Shown here: positions 1 to 11,121 of the stretch, in pieces
Numbering within the stretch: the stretch's first letter is position 1
How the letters are laid out: each line of letters begins with the position of its first letter
Origin: Phaseolus vulgaris
Taxonomy: Eukaryota > Streptophyta > Magnoliopsida > Fabales > Fabaceae
Assembly: GCF_000499845.2 (NCBI RefSeq)
Contig: NC_023749.2
Span: forward strand, 26,306,375 to 26,370,374
Length of the DNA stretch: 64,000 nucleotides
Direction of reading: 5' to 3'
Made by a program: the position numbers and the translations under genes
The notes under the pieces: model-generated
The model's database searches: none
Told to the model about the DNA's origin: nothing
Seen by the model: the letters and a program-made list of their open reading frames with translations, nothing else

Positions 1-3000
1 GGCCTGATATCTTGTTTCTGGGCCCTGCAACACCTTGCTCACAAAATAAATAGGCTTCTGAGCCTGATCTTGATCCTGGGCGAGCACCGCACTCACCGCC
101 CTCTCAGTCACAGCGAAGTACAACCTGAGAGGGATTCCCGCCAGCGGTTTGCACAGAACCGGCGGGCTCGCCAGATACTCCTTCAGCTTGACGAAAGCTT
201 CCTCACACTCCTTCGTCCAAGCGAACTTGTTATTGCGCCGCAGACACTGAAAATAGGGATGCCCCTTTTCTCCGCTAGCTGACACGAAGCGAGATAGGGC
301 TGCCATCCGACCTCTTAGCTGCTGGACTTCCTTCACCGTAGCCGGGCTTCTCATCGCCAAGATGGCGGCACACTTGTCCGGGTTAGCCTCTATTCCTCTT
401 TCAGTCAAGAGAAAACCCAAAAATTTTCCAGCCTCCACGCCGAAAATGCATTTCTCCGGGTTGAGCTTCAACTTGAACTTGGCGATCGTCGTGAACAATT
501 CTTCCAAGTCTGCAACGTGCTTGCTCTTCTCCTGCGAGGTCACGACCATGTCATCGACGTAGGCTTGCACGTTCCTTCCCAGCATCGGTGCAAGTACTCG
601 ATCCATCAACCTCTGGTACGTGGCCCCCGCGTTCTTCAGCCGAAACGGCATCACCTTATAGCAGTAGCACGACCTCTCCGTCATGAAGGCTGTTTTTTCT
701 TCGTCCATGGGATGCATCTTGATCTGATTATAGCCCGAGAAGGCATCCAGGAAACTCAGCAGCTTGCACCCTGCAGCACTATCAACCAGGGCATCAATGC
801 TTGGTAAAGGATACGAATCCTTTGGGCAAGCTTTATTCAGATCAGTGAAATCGACGCACATGCGCCATTTCCCGTTACTCTTCTTCACCAGTACGAAATT
901 TGCCAACCATTCAGGGTACTGGACTTCCCTGATGTGGCCCGCAGCGAGGAGTTTCTGTGTTTCGTCCCTAATCGCCTGCCTCCTCTCTTCATTGAATTTT
1001 CTTCTCCTTTGTCGCACCGGTCTCACCATGTTGTCCATCGCCAGATGATGGCACAAGAAGTCGGGATCGATCCCGGGCATGTCCGAAGCGGACCAAGCGA
1101 ACGCGTCCAGATGCCGCTCAATCACCTTGGCGATCTGGTCCTGGAGATCGACCTCCAGAGATCTTCCGAGCTTGAAAACTTTCCCTCCGATCTCCTTCTC
1201 GAGCCACTGCTCGACAGGTTTGGACCTGGATTCTCTGGCGATCACCGCCTTGGCGATCCCCAGTTCTCTCGCTTCCTCGGGGCGATTCCGCGCCTCTTCC
1301 TCCTCCCGGCCAGCATTCCTCTCCCCCAGCTCAGCGTCTACCATCTCTACATCCCTTGCGGCGGCCTCCTCTGTTACCGGCGGTCTGGGCTTCACACCGG
1401 GAGGTGGGGTGGTTGTTACATAACTCACTGATCTTTTGTTTTTCAGGCTATTCTCATAGCACTTTTTCGCTTCTTTTTTATTAGACTTGATCGTGATCAC
1501 CACCCCTTCCATGGACGGCAACTTCACCTTCATGTGCCGAGTCGACGGAATGGCACCTATCCTGTTAAGAGTGGGCCTTCCCAACAGGATGTTATACGCT
1601 GAGGGGGCGTTTACGATGAGGTACTTGATTTTCTCCGTCCTCGACCCAGCCTCATCTGTAAACGTGGTTCTCAGCTCGATGTACCCCCTGACCTCCACCT
1701 GGTCGCCAGCGAACCCATATAAGCATCCTCCATAGGGCCTTAGCTGGTCAAGGGGCAATTCCAGCTGTGTGAAAGTCGGCCAGAACATCACGTCTGCCGA
1801 GCTTCCTTGGTCCACCAGAACTCTGTGGACCTTCCTTCCCGCCGTGATCAACGAAATAACTATGGGATCGTTGTCATGAGGCACAACGTCCCGAAGATCC
1901 TGCTTTGTGAACGTGATGTCCACTTCCGGCGAGTGATCTTCAAACATGTCCACTGCCATCACCGATCGCGCATACTTTTTCCTCTGCGATGCGGTGCATC
2001 CACCACCTGAGAAACCCCCTGCAATGGTGTGGATCTCCCCATGGATAGGCATCTCGTGTTGCTGGGCTTCCCCACCTGCTGGCTGGGAACTCGATGCTCC
2101 CCCCGTCCTTCTATCCAGCAGATAGTCATTTAGGAACCCGCTCTTAACCAGATTGTCGAGCTGGTATCCTAAAGACAGACACGAGTCCAGGTTGTGGCCA
2201 AAACATTGGTGGAACTCGCACCAGGCGTCCGGCTTTGACCCCAGCACCTTGTCGCCCACCTTCTCAGGCGCATTCAACCTAGCAGATATGTTAGGGATGG
2301 CGATCAGGTCCGCTAGTCCCATGACAAATTTGTGCTTAGGCGGGCGATTGTATTCCCGGCGTGCTGGTTGTTGGCGCGCTTGGCTTCTTCCCTTATTTCT
2401 CCTGTCGTAAGGATAGCGAGTCCTTTGGTCCTTTCTGGCCGCCGCCGCCGTTCCAGCACCCTCTGTGGCTGGATCCTGGTCTGGGCGCGTGGCCTGGCGG
2501 GAGCCACGCTGCCTCTCTTCTCGGCGACTTCACTCTCGTCGGCGATGTGGGCCACCGCAAGTCGCCTGACTTCAGCAAACGTCGCTGGATGAGCCCTGAT
2601 CAAGGCTTCGCAGAATGGCCCTGGCTGCACGCCCTTCTTGAAGGCATAGACCAGCATTTCTTCATCCTTGGCCGGCGATCTGACCATCTGCGCTCCGAAG
2701 CGATTGAGGTAGTCTCTGAGGGACTCCCCATGGTACTGCCTTATATCAAACAGATCATAGGACACCCTGGGCGGTGCCTTATTCACAATGTACTGCTCGA
2801 CAAAGATTTTCGAGAATTGTTGAAAATTGGTTATGTGGCCATTAGGCAGGCTCACAAACCACTCCATCGCCGTTCCCTGGAGCGTACTCACGAACATCTT
2901 GCAGTAGACGGCGTCTGACCCTCCCGACAGCATCATCTGCGTGTGGAACGTGGTCAGATGAGCCTCTGGATCCTCCACGCCGGTAAAAACAGCCTTAACC

Positions 3001-3327
3001 GGAACCACGCTCGTTGGAATTGGCGTGTCGGTAATCGCCTGAACAAAAGGCATTGGGAAAACACGAGGTTCCTGCTGCTCCTGAAGAACGTCCCTGCTGC
3101 TCCTGAAGAGCTCGACGCAGCTCCTCAGCTACCTTGCTGAGCTCCTCGTTCCTGGCGCGAGAGGCGACCAGGTCCTCATGTATCCTTGCCTGCTCTACGC
3201 GCGAGGCTTCCACGGTTGCCTGCAACGAGCGCATCATCTCTGCCATTGGCGCCATGGTCATGGCGGCGTCGCCTTCAGCAGCGACAGGCGCCACGGGACT
3301 GGAACAATTGCTTCTTATCTTTCTCAT
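1..3327 (-). pseudogene. Gag-Pol polyprotein of element A (5' part, frameshifted)
   Basis: The ATG at 3327 is chosen by alignment with B and C; an upstream in-frame TTG is ignored. Gag begins with a coiled-coil-like stretch rich in Glu/Arg, followed by the retrotransposon Gag core (about 3053-2450), a histidine-containing zinc-knuckle variant (CX2HX4HX4C), an aspartic protease centred on VDQGSS (about 1820-1780) and reverse transcriptase with YVDDM (about 560). The reading frame is broken near 3060-3095, where CCTGCTGCTCCTGAAGA is locally duplicated in place of sequence present in B, and again near 2445 by a one-base loss. Downstream of that I read one continuous frame to the window edge, ending inside the RT-associated RNase H. 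In the RT motif MPFGLKN the glycine is replaced by arginine (about 645), which may inactivate it. Overall it looks non-functional, although pol is far better preserved than in B. Confidence 0.8.
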
Positions 3328-3686
3328 TAACTTCAGCGAACCACAGGAATACAGCGAACAACACTTCAACCACGATCGAATCAGCGATCAATCGGAGAAA
3401 ACTCAAGAAATTGCGCAAGAACTCAAGAACACCGCAAACCTTCGCAGAAAACCACAAAAGAACTCGAACTTCCACCAAACAGATTGCGCGCAAGCAACAA
3501 AAGACCTCACTCCACCGATTGAAAACCAAACAGACGGTACAAAACGCAAACTCACCGAACGAAACTCAAAGAAACTGCGAACGACGGTTGCACCAGCACA
3601 CAACCGCGTAGAAAACCTCGAAAACTTCCACGAACTCACGCTGTGGATGGGAGCAAGTTTTACACGGCCCCACGGTGGGCGCCTGA
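3328..3686 (-). other. 5' untranslated leader and primer-binding site of element A
   Basis: This lies between the gag ATG and the 5' LTR. On the element's strand the LTR ends GGATCA, followed by TCA and then GGCGCCCACCGTGGGGCC (3666-3683 on the plus strand as its complement). The same 18 bases occur at the same place in B (54239-54256) and in C, so this is the tRNA primer-binding region. The rest of the leader is rich in A and C and shows no ORF shared with B. Confidence 0.7.
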
Positions 3687-4044
3687 TGATCCTGCCTGTT
3701 GACCGGAGCGCTGGAGAATGCCTCGTCAAAGGATCGACGTGCGCACCGCTTCTCACCTCCGTTCCTCTTCGGGATCTATCTCAAGAACCTGCAAAGAAAC
3801 GATACGGCGCCGCTGCGGCCGATCGCACTCCGACGCTCAAGTCAGTGACGGTATCACCAAAAACTGATAGAACTACAACCGTGCAAATCCTCTCACAAAC
3901 AGCTCTGTCACTCGTAAGCGTAAAGTGTATGAACTGAACGTGCGTACCTCAGAAAGTCTGTTAAGAACTCTTATATACCTGGTGGTTTTCTCTCTCCTGG
4001 CAGTTACAGACTTGGACACGTGGCTCGCATCCAACTGTACACGT
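3687..4044 (-). repeat. Element A 5' LTR, inner (3') portion
   Basis: The boundary TGATCCTGCC at 3687 matches the LTR starts of B at 42919 and 54260. The LTR continues at 14444 after removal of the inserted F element and one copy of its target duplication. A minus-strand TATA box (TATATAAG, complement near 3970-3977) lies at the same place as in the B and D LTRs and probably drives gag-pol transcription. The reconstructed LTR is about 793 bp, against 792 bp in B. Confidence 0.88.
4040..4044. repeat. Target-site duplication of element F (left copy, CACGT)
   Basis: CACGT precedes the F LTR here and follows the other LTR at 14439-14443. The uninterrupted site in B (near 43270) has a single CACGT in the same context, which confirms both the insertion point and the 5-bp duplication. 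Confidence 0.97.
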
Positions 4045-5871
4045 TGTTGAAGATGGTTGCTGCCCCTTCAAGATTGTGTTTGATGAAGACTTGTATGTTG
4101 TGTTTGATGAAGACATTTATGTACCTTCCATGTATTTGTGCTTTGCTTTAAGTGTGTCTTAGTTTGTGCTTAGAGGTTGTCTAAGAGTAGCTTTTTGCTG
4201 GGTAACTCACCTCATAACCACTGGCCATGTGTTAAGAACAAGCATAAGTTTTCTAAAACTGTTTTTCACATGTTTTACACAAAAACACGTTTTACTGCAT
4301 AAAAATAAATCCGTTCTTTTCTAAATAAACAGATTCATTTTCTTCACTGATGCCTTGGCTAAAGTCTTGTAAAAAATTAGAATTTGTGCATCAGGTATTT
4401 TGACTAAGTCTTCTTCTTTTCAAAACGACTGAGTTTCAAATAGGTAAACCTTCTCTGTTTTCGTTTTGAAAAATAAATCTGTTCATCTGTAAATGAATAG
4501 ATTCTTTTTCTCTCTGGTGCCATAACAAGCTTAAACGTTTTCAGTTTTATCTCTGCACCAGAATGGTTGACTAAGTCTCCTCACTTAACAGATTCTCTAA
4601 CTGCTTTTTGAAAATAAATCTGTTCATTTTATTTTCAATCTGTTCATTTTATAACAGCTTTAACTGTTTTTCAAAAATCTGTTATAAGCTGGCTTTCTAT
4701 AAAATGCAAACTTGTTTTCTGAGTTCAAAAACGATTCAAACAGTTTATACATTTGCAAAAACAAGTTTTGACAGCAGAGAGTTAAGTGTTTTCAAGGATT
4801 AGCATTTGTTCTTCAAAGATTTCGAAAATCACAAAGTGCTTGTTCTTGGTTTGGTTCCAAAAGCTTGGTGTGAGGTGCAGCTACTGTTCTAGCAATCTTG
4901 CCTACTGGTTTAAGGCTGATCTTTGCTACCTCAATCAGGTGTAGTCGTTTCACTTCTTATTACTTGTAAAAGTTTGGTTGAATCCTCTTCTTGATAGGTG
5001 TTCTTGGAGAGTGGATGTGTGTGTATGAGTGCTGAAATAGGTTTTTTTCAGCAAGAGTACCTAAGTTCTTGTAGGTTTCAAGAACAGTGGGAAGTGTACT
5101 TGGTTGTACTGTGTGTTAGTGAATTCCACCTGTTGTTGGTGAAGACTGGATGTAGCTCAGGTTGAGTGAACCAGTATAATTGCTTGTGTTCATTCTCTCT
5201 CTCTCTCTGCAATTTCGTTTCTGCATAATTGATAAAACAGCAAAGAAATAAATCTGTTCAATTGAAAATAAATCGGTTCTTTCTGGGCACTGTGCATACT
5301 GTTCTTGGTTTCTGAAAAAGCTGTTTTAATCTGATAAGAACGTATACAATCTGCTAAAAACCATTTGAACAGATTGACTGTGATAGGCTGCTTAAGAAAC
5401 TGTCAATGCTATTAATTGAACCTTAAACAAATTGCTTAAAGTTGAAGCTTGCTGTTCTGGGTTTCATTGTTCTTGATTTCTGAAAAACTGTTTGGTTTCA
5501 ATAAGAACACTGATAATCTGTTAAAGGCTAATAAAACAGGGTGTGTGCAATAGATTGTCTCACTAATTGTCAAGCTCTTAACTGAACCTAAATCACACGA
5601 ATTGAAATTAAGGTTTGCTGTTTTTTGTGTTACACTGCTTTTCAATCTGATCTCTGTGTGTGTGCATCTGGAAATTTTATCTGCATAATCTTGAGATTAA
5701 CCTTGCTGAATTAAAAGCTTTTCAAACAAAAACAGTGCTGAAATAAATCTGTTTATTTTCACATAAATCGATTTATTTTCTGTAAAACTGTGTTAAACAC
5801 TGTTTCTGCGAGAAAGTTTTAAAAGGTCAATTCACCCCCCCTCTTGAACTTTGGCACTATTAAACCCAACA
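4045..5871 (+). repeat. Element F 5' LTR (1827 bp)
   Basis: It starts TGTTGAAGATGG and ends ACCCAACA. Every position I compared matches the 3' LTR at a constant offset of 8567 bases, with no indel. A possible promoter is TATAAAA at 4698-4704. The LTR is modular: two diverged copies of a ~168-bp block (from about 4302 and 4471), a further diverged tandem pair (about 5300 and 5468, also 168 bp apart), and several paired AAATAAATC-type motifs. A short CT repeat lies near 5190-5206. Small ORFs inside it (such as 4608-4802) show no coding features. Confidence 0.95.
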
Positions 5872-5873
5872 AT

Positions 5874-5886
5874 TGGTATCAAGAGC
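5874..5886 (+). other. Primer-binding site of element F
   Basis: TGGTATCAAGAGC begins two bases after the LTR end. It resembles the plant initiator-methionine tRNA primer site (TGGTATCAGAGC) with one inserted A, as expected for a copia element. Confidence 0.8.
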
Positions 5887-5920
5887 TGGGACTTGTAGTT
5901 TAATCAAGTTGTTTGTAAAA

Positions 5921-7585
5921 ATGTCTGAGTTTAATGTGCTTTTTGCTGAGGGTTCTGCTGTAAATAGACCACCTATGTTTAATGGATTGAATTATGCATT
6001 TTGGAAAGTCAGAATGAGAATTTTTTTGGAATCCATTGATGCATTAATTTGGGAAGCTGTGGTCAATGGACCTTATGTGCCAATGCAGATTGTCAAAGAT
6101 GAACAAGTTGAAAAGCCAAGATCAGAGTGGAGTGATACTGAAAGGAGAAAAGCTCAACATGATCTGGTGGCCAAGAATATCATAACTTCTGCATTGACAA
6201 TGGACGAGTTCTTCAGAATATCTCAATGTAAGTCAGCAAAGGAGATGTGGGAAGTCTTAGAAGTGACTCATGAAGGGACTGAGGATGTAAAAAGGTCAAG
6301 GAAACATGCACTCATCCAAGAGTATGAGCTGTTCAGAATGCAACCCGGAGAGAACATTGCTGATGTGCAAAAGAGATTCACCCACATTGTGAATCACCTC
6401 ACAGGCTTGGGAAAAGAATTTGATAAAGAGGAGCTCAACATAAAGATACTGAAGTGCCTCGACAGAAGCTGGCAACCAAAGGTGACAGCTATCTCTGAAA
6501 GCCGTGATCTGTCAAAATTGGGAACTACTGCACTGTTTGGAAAGCTGATGGAGCATGAGTTAGAGCTTAAAAGACTTAAAGAACAGGAAACAACAGAGAG
6601 GAAACCCAAAGGTTTGGCACTGAAAGCAACTGAATTGGATGAGATCAAGGAAGAAAAGGAAGATGCTGAAGATGATGATACAATCAACCTTCTTACAAAA
6701 AGATTCAGCAAATTTCTGAGGAAGAAAAGCAAAAATAGGAACCAGCAGAAAAGAAGGTATCCTAAACCTAATGATTTAAATTCCTCTAAATATACTTGCT
6801 TTGGATGTGGCAAAACAGGGCATATCAAAACAGATTGTCCAGACAATCAAACAAGGGACAAATCTGCCAGCAAGAAATTTGAAAGGAACAAAGGAAGAAG
6901 AGCCTACATCTCATGGGAGGAAAATGAAGTTTCCTCAACCAGCAGTTCTTCAACAGAAGATGAGGAGAACAATCTGTGTTTTATGATGAAGGATGAGGAG
7001 TCAAGCTCTGAATCAGTAAGTAATTTCTCTGCTGATTCTGATAACTATGATGATTTGCTTGCTGCCTTCAAGGAAACACATGAGGAAGCCAATAGGCTAG
7101 CTGTAATATGCAATAAGCTGCAAAAGGTGAATAATGTGCTTGCACCTAAAGTAAAAACACTTGAAGAAGAATTGCATAAGGCCAAAACAGATTTGGTAAG
7201 CCTTGAACTGACTTGCTTGCATGCCTCTATTAAAAACTGTGAAAACTGCAAAAGATTGGAAAAACAAGTGGAATATTTGCTGAAAACCCTTTCCAATTTC
7301 ACCAAGGGAAGAGAAAACCTTGAGTCTCTCCTTGGATCACAGAATGCTGTTTTCAATAAGAATGGACTTGGTTATACCCCTGGAAATACAACCAATGTCA
7401 AAAAGCTTTCAAGTTTTTTTGTTCCAGCAAAATCAGTTTTTTCAGCTTTTAACAGTGGCAAAAAGGCATCTCATGTAACCTGTTTTTACTGCATGAAATC
7501 TGGTCATACATCTAGGTCTTGCATTGCTAGAAGACATCTTGTGCCTAAGAACTTAGCTAAGTGGCTACCAAAGAGAAGGTGTTAA
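5921..7585 (+). CDS. gag: Gag polyprotein of element F
   Basis: 554 residues from the ATG at 5921. The open frame extends upstream through the primer site, but the first ATG is here. The N-terminal half is a copia-type Gag domain ([13 protein letters not shown] near residues 20-35, capsid-like region to about 240). Next come a Lys/Glu-rich linker, a zinc knuckle CX2CX4HX4C at 293-306, an acidic/Ser stretch, a probable coiled coil around 390-440, and a second zinc knuckle at 521-534. Gag forms the virus-like particle and packages the element RNA in the cytoplasm. It overlaps pol by about 25 nt in the -1 frame. Two separated knuckles make it long for a copia Gag. No internal stop. Confidence 0.9.
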   Translation: MSEFNVLFAEGSAVNRPPMFNGLNYAFWKVRMRIFLESIDALIWEAVVNGPYVPMQIVKDEQVEKPRSEWSDTERRKAQHDLVAKNIITSALTMDEFFRISQCKSAKEMWEVLEVTHEGTEDVKRSRKHALIQEYELFRMQPGENIADVQKRFTHIVNHLTGLGKEFDKEELNIKILKCLDRSWQPKVTAISESRDLSKLGTTALFGKLMEHELELKRLKEQETTERKPKGLALKATELDEIKEEKEDAEDDDTINLLTKRFSKFLRKKSKNRNQQKRRYPKPNDLNSSKYTCFGCGKTGHIKTDCPDNQTRDKSASKKFERNKGRRAYISWEENEVSSTSSSSTEDEENNLCFMMKDEESSSESVSNFSADSDNYDDLLAAFKETHEEANRLAVICNKLQKVNNVLAPKVKTLEEELHKAKTDLVSLELTCLHASIKNCENCKRLEKQVEYLLKTLSNFTKGRENLESLLGSQNAVFNKNGLGYTPGNTTNVKKLSSFFVPAKSVFSAFNSGKKASHVTCFYCMKSGHTSRSCIARRHLVPKNLAKWLPKRRC

Positions 7586-10500
7586 TCTGTGCTGGACCCT
7601 ATACTGAAAAGGGTACCATTTGTATATTTTTTTCTGTTTTGCAGATTGGAAGCAAGAAGAACCAGTGGTACTTGGACAGTGGCTGTTCCAAGCATATGAC
7701 TGGAGATCTTACAAAGTTCACCAGCTTAAAGCTCAAAGCAGAAGGACATGTGACCTATGGTGACAATAACCGAGGGAGAATTTTGGGCAGAGGAACTGTT
7801 GGAACAGGAAATTCAACAACCATTGAGAATGTGTTGTATGTAGAAGGACTTAAGCATAGTCTTCTCAGCATAAGTCAGCTTTGTGACAAAGGATACAAAG
7901 TGAATTTTGAGTCAAGTGGCTGCACAATCTCAAGTAATTCATCTAGTAAGGCATTGTTTACTGGTAAGAGAGTGAATAACATTTACTTGTTGAATATCAT
8001 GGAAACTAACTCTTCAAATGAGTGCTTGCTGTCCAGAAGTGATGAGTCTTGGTTGTGGCACAGGAGGTTAGCTCACATACACACAAATCACTTGAATAAA
8101 TTGAAATCTAAAGATTTAGTTTCTGGTTTGCCTAACATTAAATTTCAGGATAACAGGCTTTGTGATGCTTGTGTGAAAGGTAAACAAATCAAATCCTCTT
8201 TCAAGTTAAAGGATATTGTCTCTACAAAAAATCCATTGGATGTGTTACATATGGACTTATTTGGTCCATCTAGAGTTGCTAGCTTGGCTGGAAATTTGTA
8301 TGCTTTAGTTGTTGTGGATGATTACTCTAGATTTACATGGACTTTATTTCTTGCACATAAACATGATGCTTATTCTGCTTTTAAGAGATTAGCAAAAATT
8401 CTGCAAAATGAAAATGGTTGCTGCATTAAATCAATTCGAAGTGATCATGGGGGAGAGTTTCAAAATGCTAAGTTTGAGAGGTTCTGTGAGAAGCATGGGA
8501 TAGCTCATACCTTTTCAGCCCCTAGGACACCCCAACAAAATGGTGTAGTTGAAAGGAAAAATAGATCACTAGAGGAACTTGCTAGAACTATGTTAAATGA
8601 ATCTAAGCTTCCTAAGTATTTTTGGGCTGATGCTGTTTATACTGCAGGTTATGTCTTAAATAGGACCTTAATAAGACCAATTCTTAAGAAAACCCCATAT
8701 GAATTGTATAAGGGCAGAAAACCTAGTGTAAGCCACCTTAGAGTATTTGGATGTAAATGTTTTGTATTGAATAATGGCAAAGAAAATCTTGGTAAGTTTG
8801 ATGCTAAATCTGATGAAGGTGTGCACATTGGTTATGCTTTGAATGGTCATGCATATAGAGTCTTCAATAAAAGGTTGCTTATAGTAGAAGAATCAATGCA
8901 TGTTGTTTTTGATGAAACTGATCATAGCCTATCTAAAACTGTTGATGAACCTGACAGTAATGAATTTAAATCTGTTTTAAATCAAAATGAATCGATTCAT
9001 TTTGATACTGCTGATACACATGCTATGCAAGAATCTACTGCAGCTGCAGGTTTGCCAAAAGAGTGGAAAACCCCAAGAGACTTAACCCTTGATAATGTCA
9101 TTGGGAACATTGAGAAAGGAGTGTCAACTAGAAAATCCTTGAACAATTTCTGTGAAGCAATGGCGTTTGTATCTCAAGTTGAACCCAAGAATTTGAAGGA
9201 AGCTCTCAAGGACAACAACTGGATTTTAGCTATGCAAGAGGAACTGAATCAGTTTGCTCTTAATGAGGTCTGGACTCTTGTTCCTAGAATACCTGAGATG
9301 AATGTGATTGGAACAAAATGGGTATTTAGAAACAAGATGGATGAGCATGGAGTGATCACCAGAAACAAGGCTAGGCTTGTAGCTAAAGGGTACTATCAAG
9401 AAGAAGGAATTGACTATGATGAGACATATGCACCAGTGGCTCGGTTAGAAGCTGTTAGACTGCTGCTTGCTTTTTCATGCATCAAAGGGTTCAAGCTGTT
9501 CCAAATGGACGTGAAGAGTGCCTTTCTAAATGGCTATATAAATGAAGAGGTATTTGTCTCACAACCACCAGGTTTTGAAGATCATCAACATCCAGAATAT
9601 GTGTTCAAACTCCAAAAGGCTCTCTATGGACTCAAGCAAGCTCCTAGGCAATGGTATGAGAGGCTAAGTGATTTTCTCACCTCACAAGGCTATGACAGAG
9701 GCACATCAGATAAGACCTTGTTCATTAAGAAGAAAGGAGATGACTCAATTCTAGTCCAAGTATATGTGGATGACATCATTTTTGGATCAAACAATGGAGA
9801 ATTGTGTGAAGCTTTCGTGAAAGTCATGAAGAGTGAGTTTGAAATGTCAATGATGGGTGAGTTGAACTATTTTCTAGGCTTGCAGGTCAAACAACTCAAG
9901 GATGGCATTTTCCTAAGTCAAGCTAAGTATTGCAAGGATCTGCTGAAGAAATTTGAAATGGACAAGTGTAAACCAATCAGCACACCCTTCTCAACAAGCT
10001 GTCATTTGGATCATGATGAAGCTGGAATTTCTGTTGATGAAACCAAATACAGAGGACTAATAGGATCACTGCTGTATCTCACTGCCAGCAGGCCAGATAT
10101 AATGTTTGCAGTGTGCATGTGTGCAAGGTTTCAATCTGCTCCTAAAGAATCACACTACAATGCTGTCAAAAGGATTTTGAAGTATTTGCAAGGAACTAAA
10201 GAAGTTGGCTTGTGGTATCCAGGTAATATTTCATTAAGCTTAACTGGTTATTCTGATTCAGATTTTGCAGGTTGCAAAATTGATAGGAAGAGCACAAGTG
10301 GAACCTGTCATTTGCTTGGATCAAGCTTGATCTCATGGCAATGCAAAAAGCAGGCTTGTGTAGCTCTTTCCACTGCTGAAGCAGAATACATTGCAGCAGG
10401 GAGTTGTTGTGCTCAAACTATATGGCTAAGACAACAATTGAATGATTTTGGTATCTTACTTAACCATATACCTCTGCTGTGTGATAATACAAGTGCAATC

Positions 10501-10713
10501 AACTTAACCAAAAATCCTGTCATGCATTCAAGAACCAAACACATTGAAATAAGGCATCATTTTCTAAGGGAACACATATCTAATGGAACATGTGATATTA
10601 AGTTCATTGGTACTGATTTACAACTTGCTGATTTGTTCACAAAACCATTAGCTAAAGATAGGTTTAATTTTCTGCTTAATGAATTGGGTATTATAAATGT
10701 CAATTGTACCTAG
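7561..10713 (+). CDS. pol: Pol polyprotein of element F (protease, integrase, reverse transcriptase, RNase H)
   Basis: Open frame of 1050 codons with no ATG at its 5' end (it opens after a stop at 7558-7560), so it must be expressed by frameshifting from gag or by splicing. Protease: [14 protein letters not shown], with D at residue 39. Integrase: HHCC zinc finger (about 165-206) and the catalytic triad D232, D295, E331 with D-X35-E spacing. Reverse transcriptase (RVT_2 type) has YVDD at 735-738; RNase H follows, with SDSDFAG and STAEAEYIA motifs. All these are intact. The protease-integrase-RT-RNase H order defines Ty1/copia. Together with Gag it would copy the element RNA and insert the cDNA. 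Confidence 0.93.
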   Translation: MATKEKVLICAGPYTEKGTICIFFSVLQIGSKKNQWYLDSGCSKHMTGDLTKFTSLKLKAEGHVTYGDNNRGRILGRGTVGTGNSTTIENVLYVEGLKHSLLSISQLCDKGYKVNFESSGCTISSNSSSKALFTGKRVNNIYLLNIMETNSSNECLLSRSDESWLWHRRLAHIHTNHLNKLKSKDLVSGLPNIKFQDNRLCDACVKGKQIKSSFKLKDIVSTKNPLDVLHMDLFGPSRVASLAGNLYALVVVDDYSRFTWTLFLAHKHDAYSAFKRLAKILQNENGCCIKSIRSDHGGEFQNAKFERFCEKHGIAHTFSAPRTPQQNGVVERKNRSLEELARTMLNESKLPKYFWADAVYTAGYVLNRTLIRPILKKTPYELYKGRKPSVSHLRVFGCKCFVLNNGKENLGKFDAKSDEGVHIGYALNGHAYRVFNKRLLIVEESMHVVFDETDHSLSKTVDEPDSNEFKSVLNQNESIHFDTADTHAMQESTAAAGLPKEWKTPRDLTLDNVIGNIEKGVSTRKSLNNFCEAMAFVSQVEPKNLKEALKDNNWILAMQEELNQFALNEVWTLVPRIPEMNVIGTKWVFRNKMDEHGVITRNKARLVAKGYYQEEGIDYDETYAPVARLEAVRLLLAFSCIKGFKLFQMDVKSAFLNGYINEEVFVSQPPGFEDHQHPEYVFKLQKALYGLKQAPRQWYERLSDFLTSQGYDRGTSDKTLFIKKKGDDSILVQVYVDDIIFGSNNGELCEAFVKVMKSEFEMSMMGELNYFLGLQVKQLKDGIFLSQAKYCKDLLKKFEMDKCKPISTPFSTSCHLDHDEAGISVDETKYRGLIGSLLYLTASRPDIMFAVCMCARFQSAPKESHYNAVKRILKYLQGTKEVGLWYPGNISLSLTGYSDSDFAGCKIDRKSTSGTCHLLGSSLISWQCKKQACVALSTAEAEYIAAGSCCAQTIWLRQQLNDFGILLNHIPLLCDNTSAINLTKNPVMHSRTKHIEIRHHFLREHISNGTCDIKFIGTDLQLADLFTKPLAKDRFNFLLNELGIINVNCT

Positions 10714-11121
10714 CAGTGAAAAATTAAATCTGTTTATTCGCAATTAAATGTGTTTATTTTCTGCACTGATACGCATTGATGACTAGGAAAGAGAAATTCT
10801 GATCTTTGACTGCTTTACTGATTTAGTGGGCATTAACCTCTGTACCTTTGACGGTTTTGGTCATGGTTATGTAACCGATTTGATGGTTTGGGTGCTCAAT
10901 AAGAATTTGAGTGTATGCATCGTGACCCTAAAGATTTGGTGCTTATTTTCAAAGATACTCTGCACAAAATTCAGAAGCATAAAATCTTCATGCATATCTT
11001 CTCATAACTGCCATATCAATCCATTTATTCTGCTATAAATCTGTGTGAATACTTGCTACCCACATTGGCCATTCTCTTTCTATTTTCACCATTTGAAATC
11101 AAGGAAAGAATTCAGGTTACC
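10714..11121 (+). other. Spacer between pol and the third ORF of element F
   Basis: About 400 non-coding bases. Just after the pol stop (10721-10762) is another copy of the paired AAATAAATC/TTTATTT motif seen repeatedly in the LTR, followed by CACTGATACGCATTGATGACTAGG-like sequence resembling the LTR modules. It may hold the splice acceptor or promoter for the third ORF; I cannot identify one with confidence. Confidence 0.5.

Noticed and set aside
2361..2918. 185-codon plus-strand ORF opposite gag of element A (also 52870-53514 in B)
   Set aside because: Complement of the GC-rich gag frame; conservation follows gag on the other strand.
4608..4802. Short ORF in the F LTR, duplicated at 13175-13369
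   Set aside because: It is repeated only because the LTRs are identical; low-complexity Phe/Ser-rich product with no domain.
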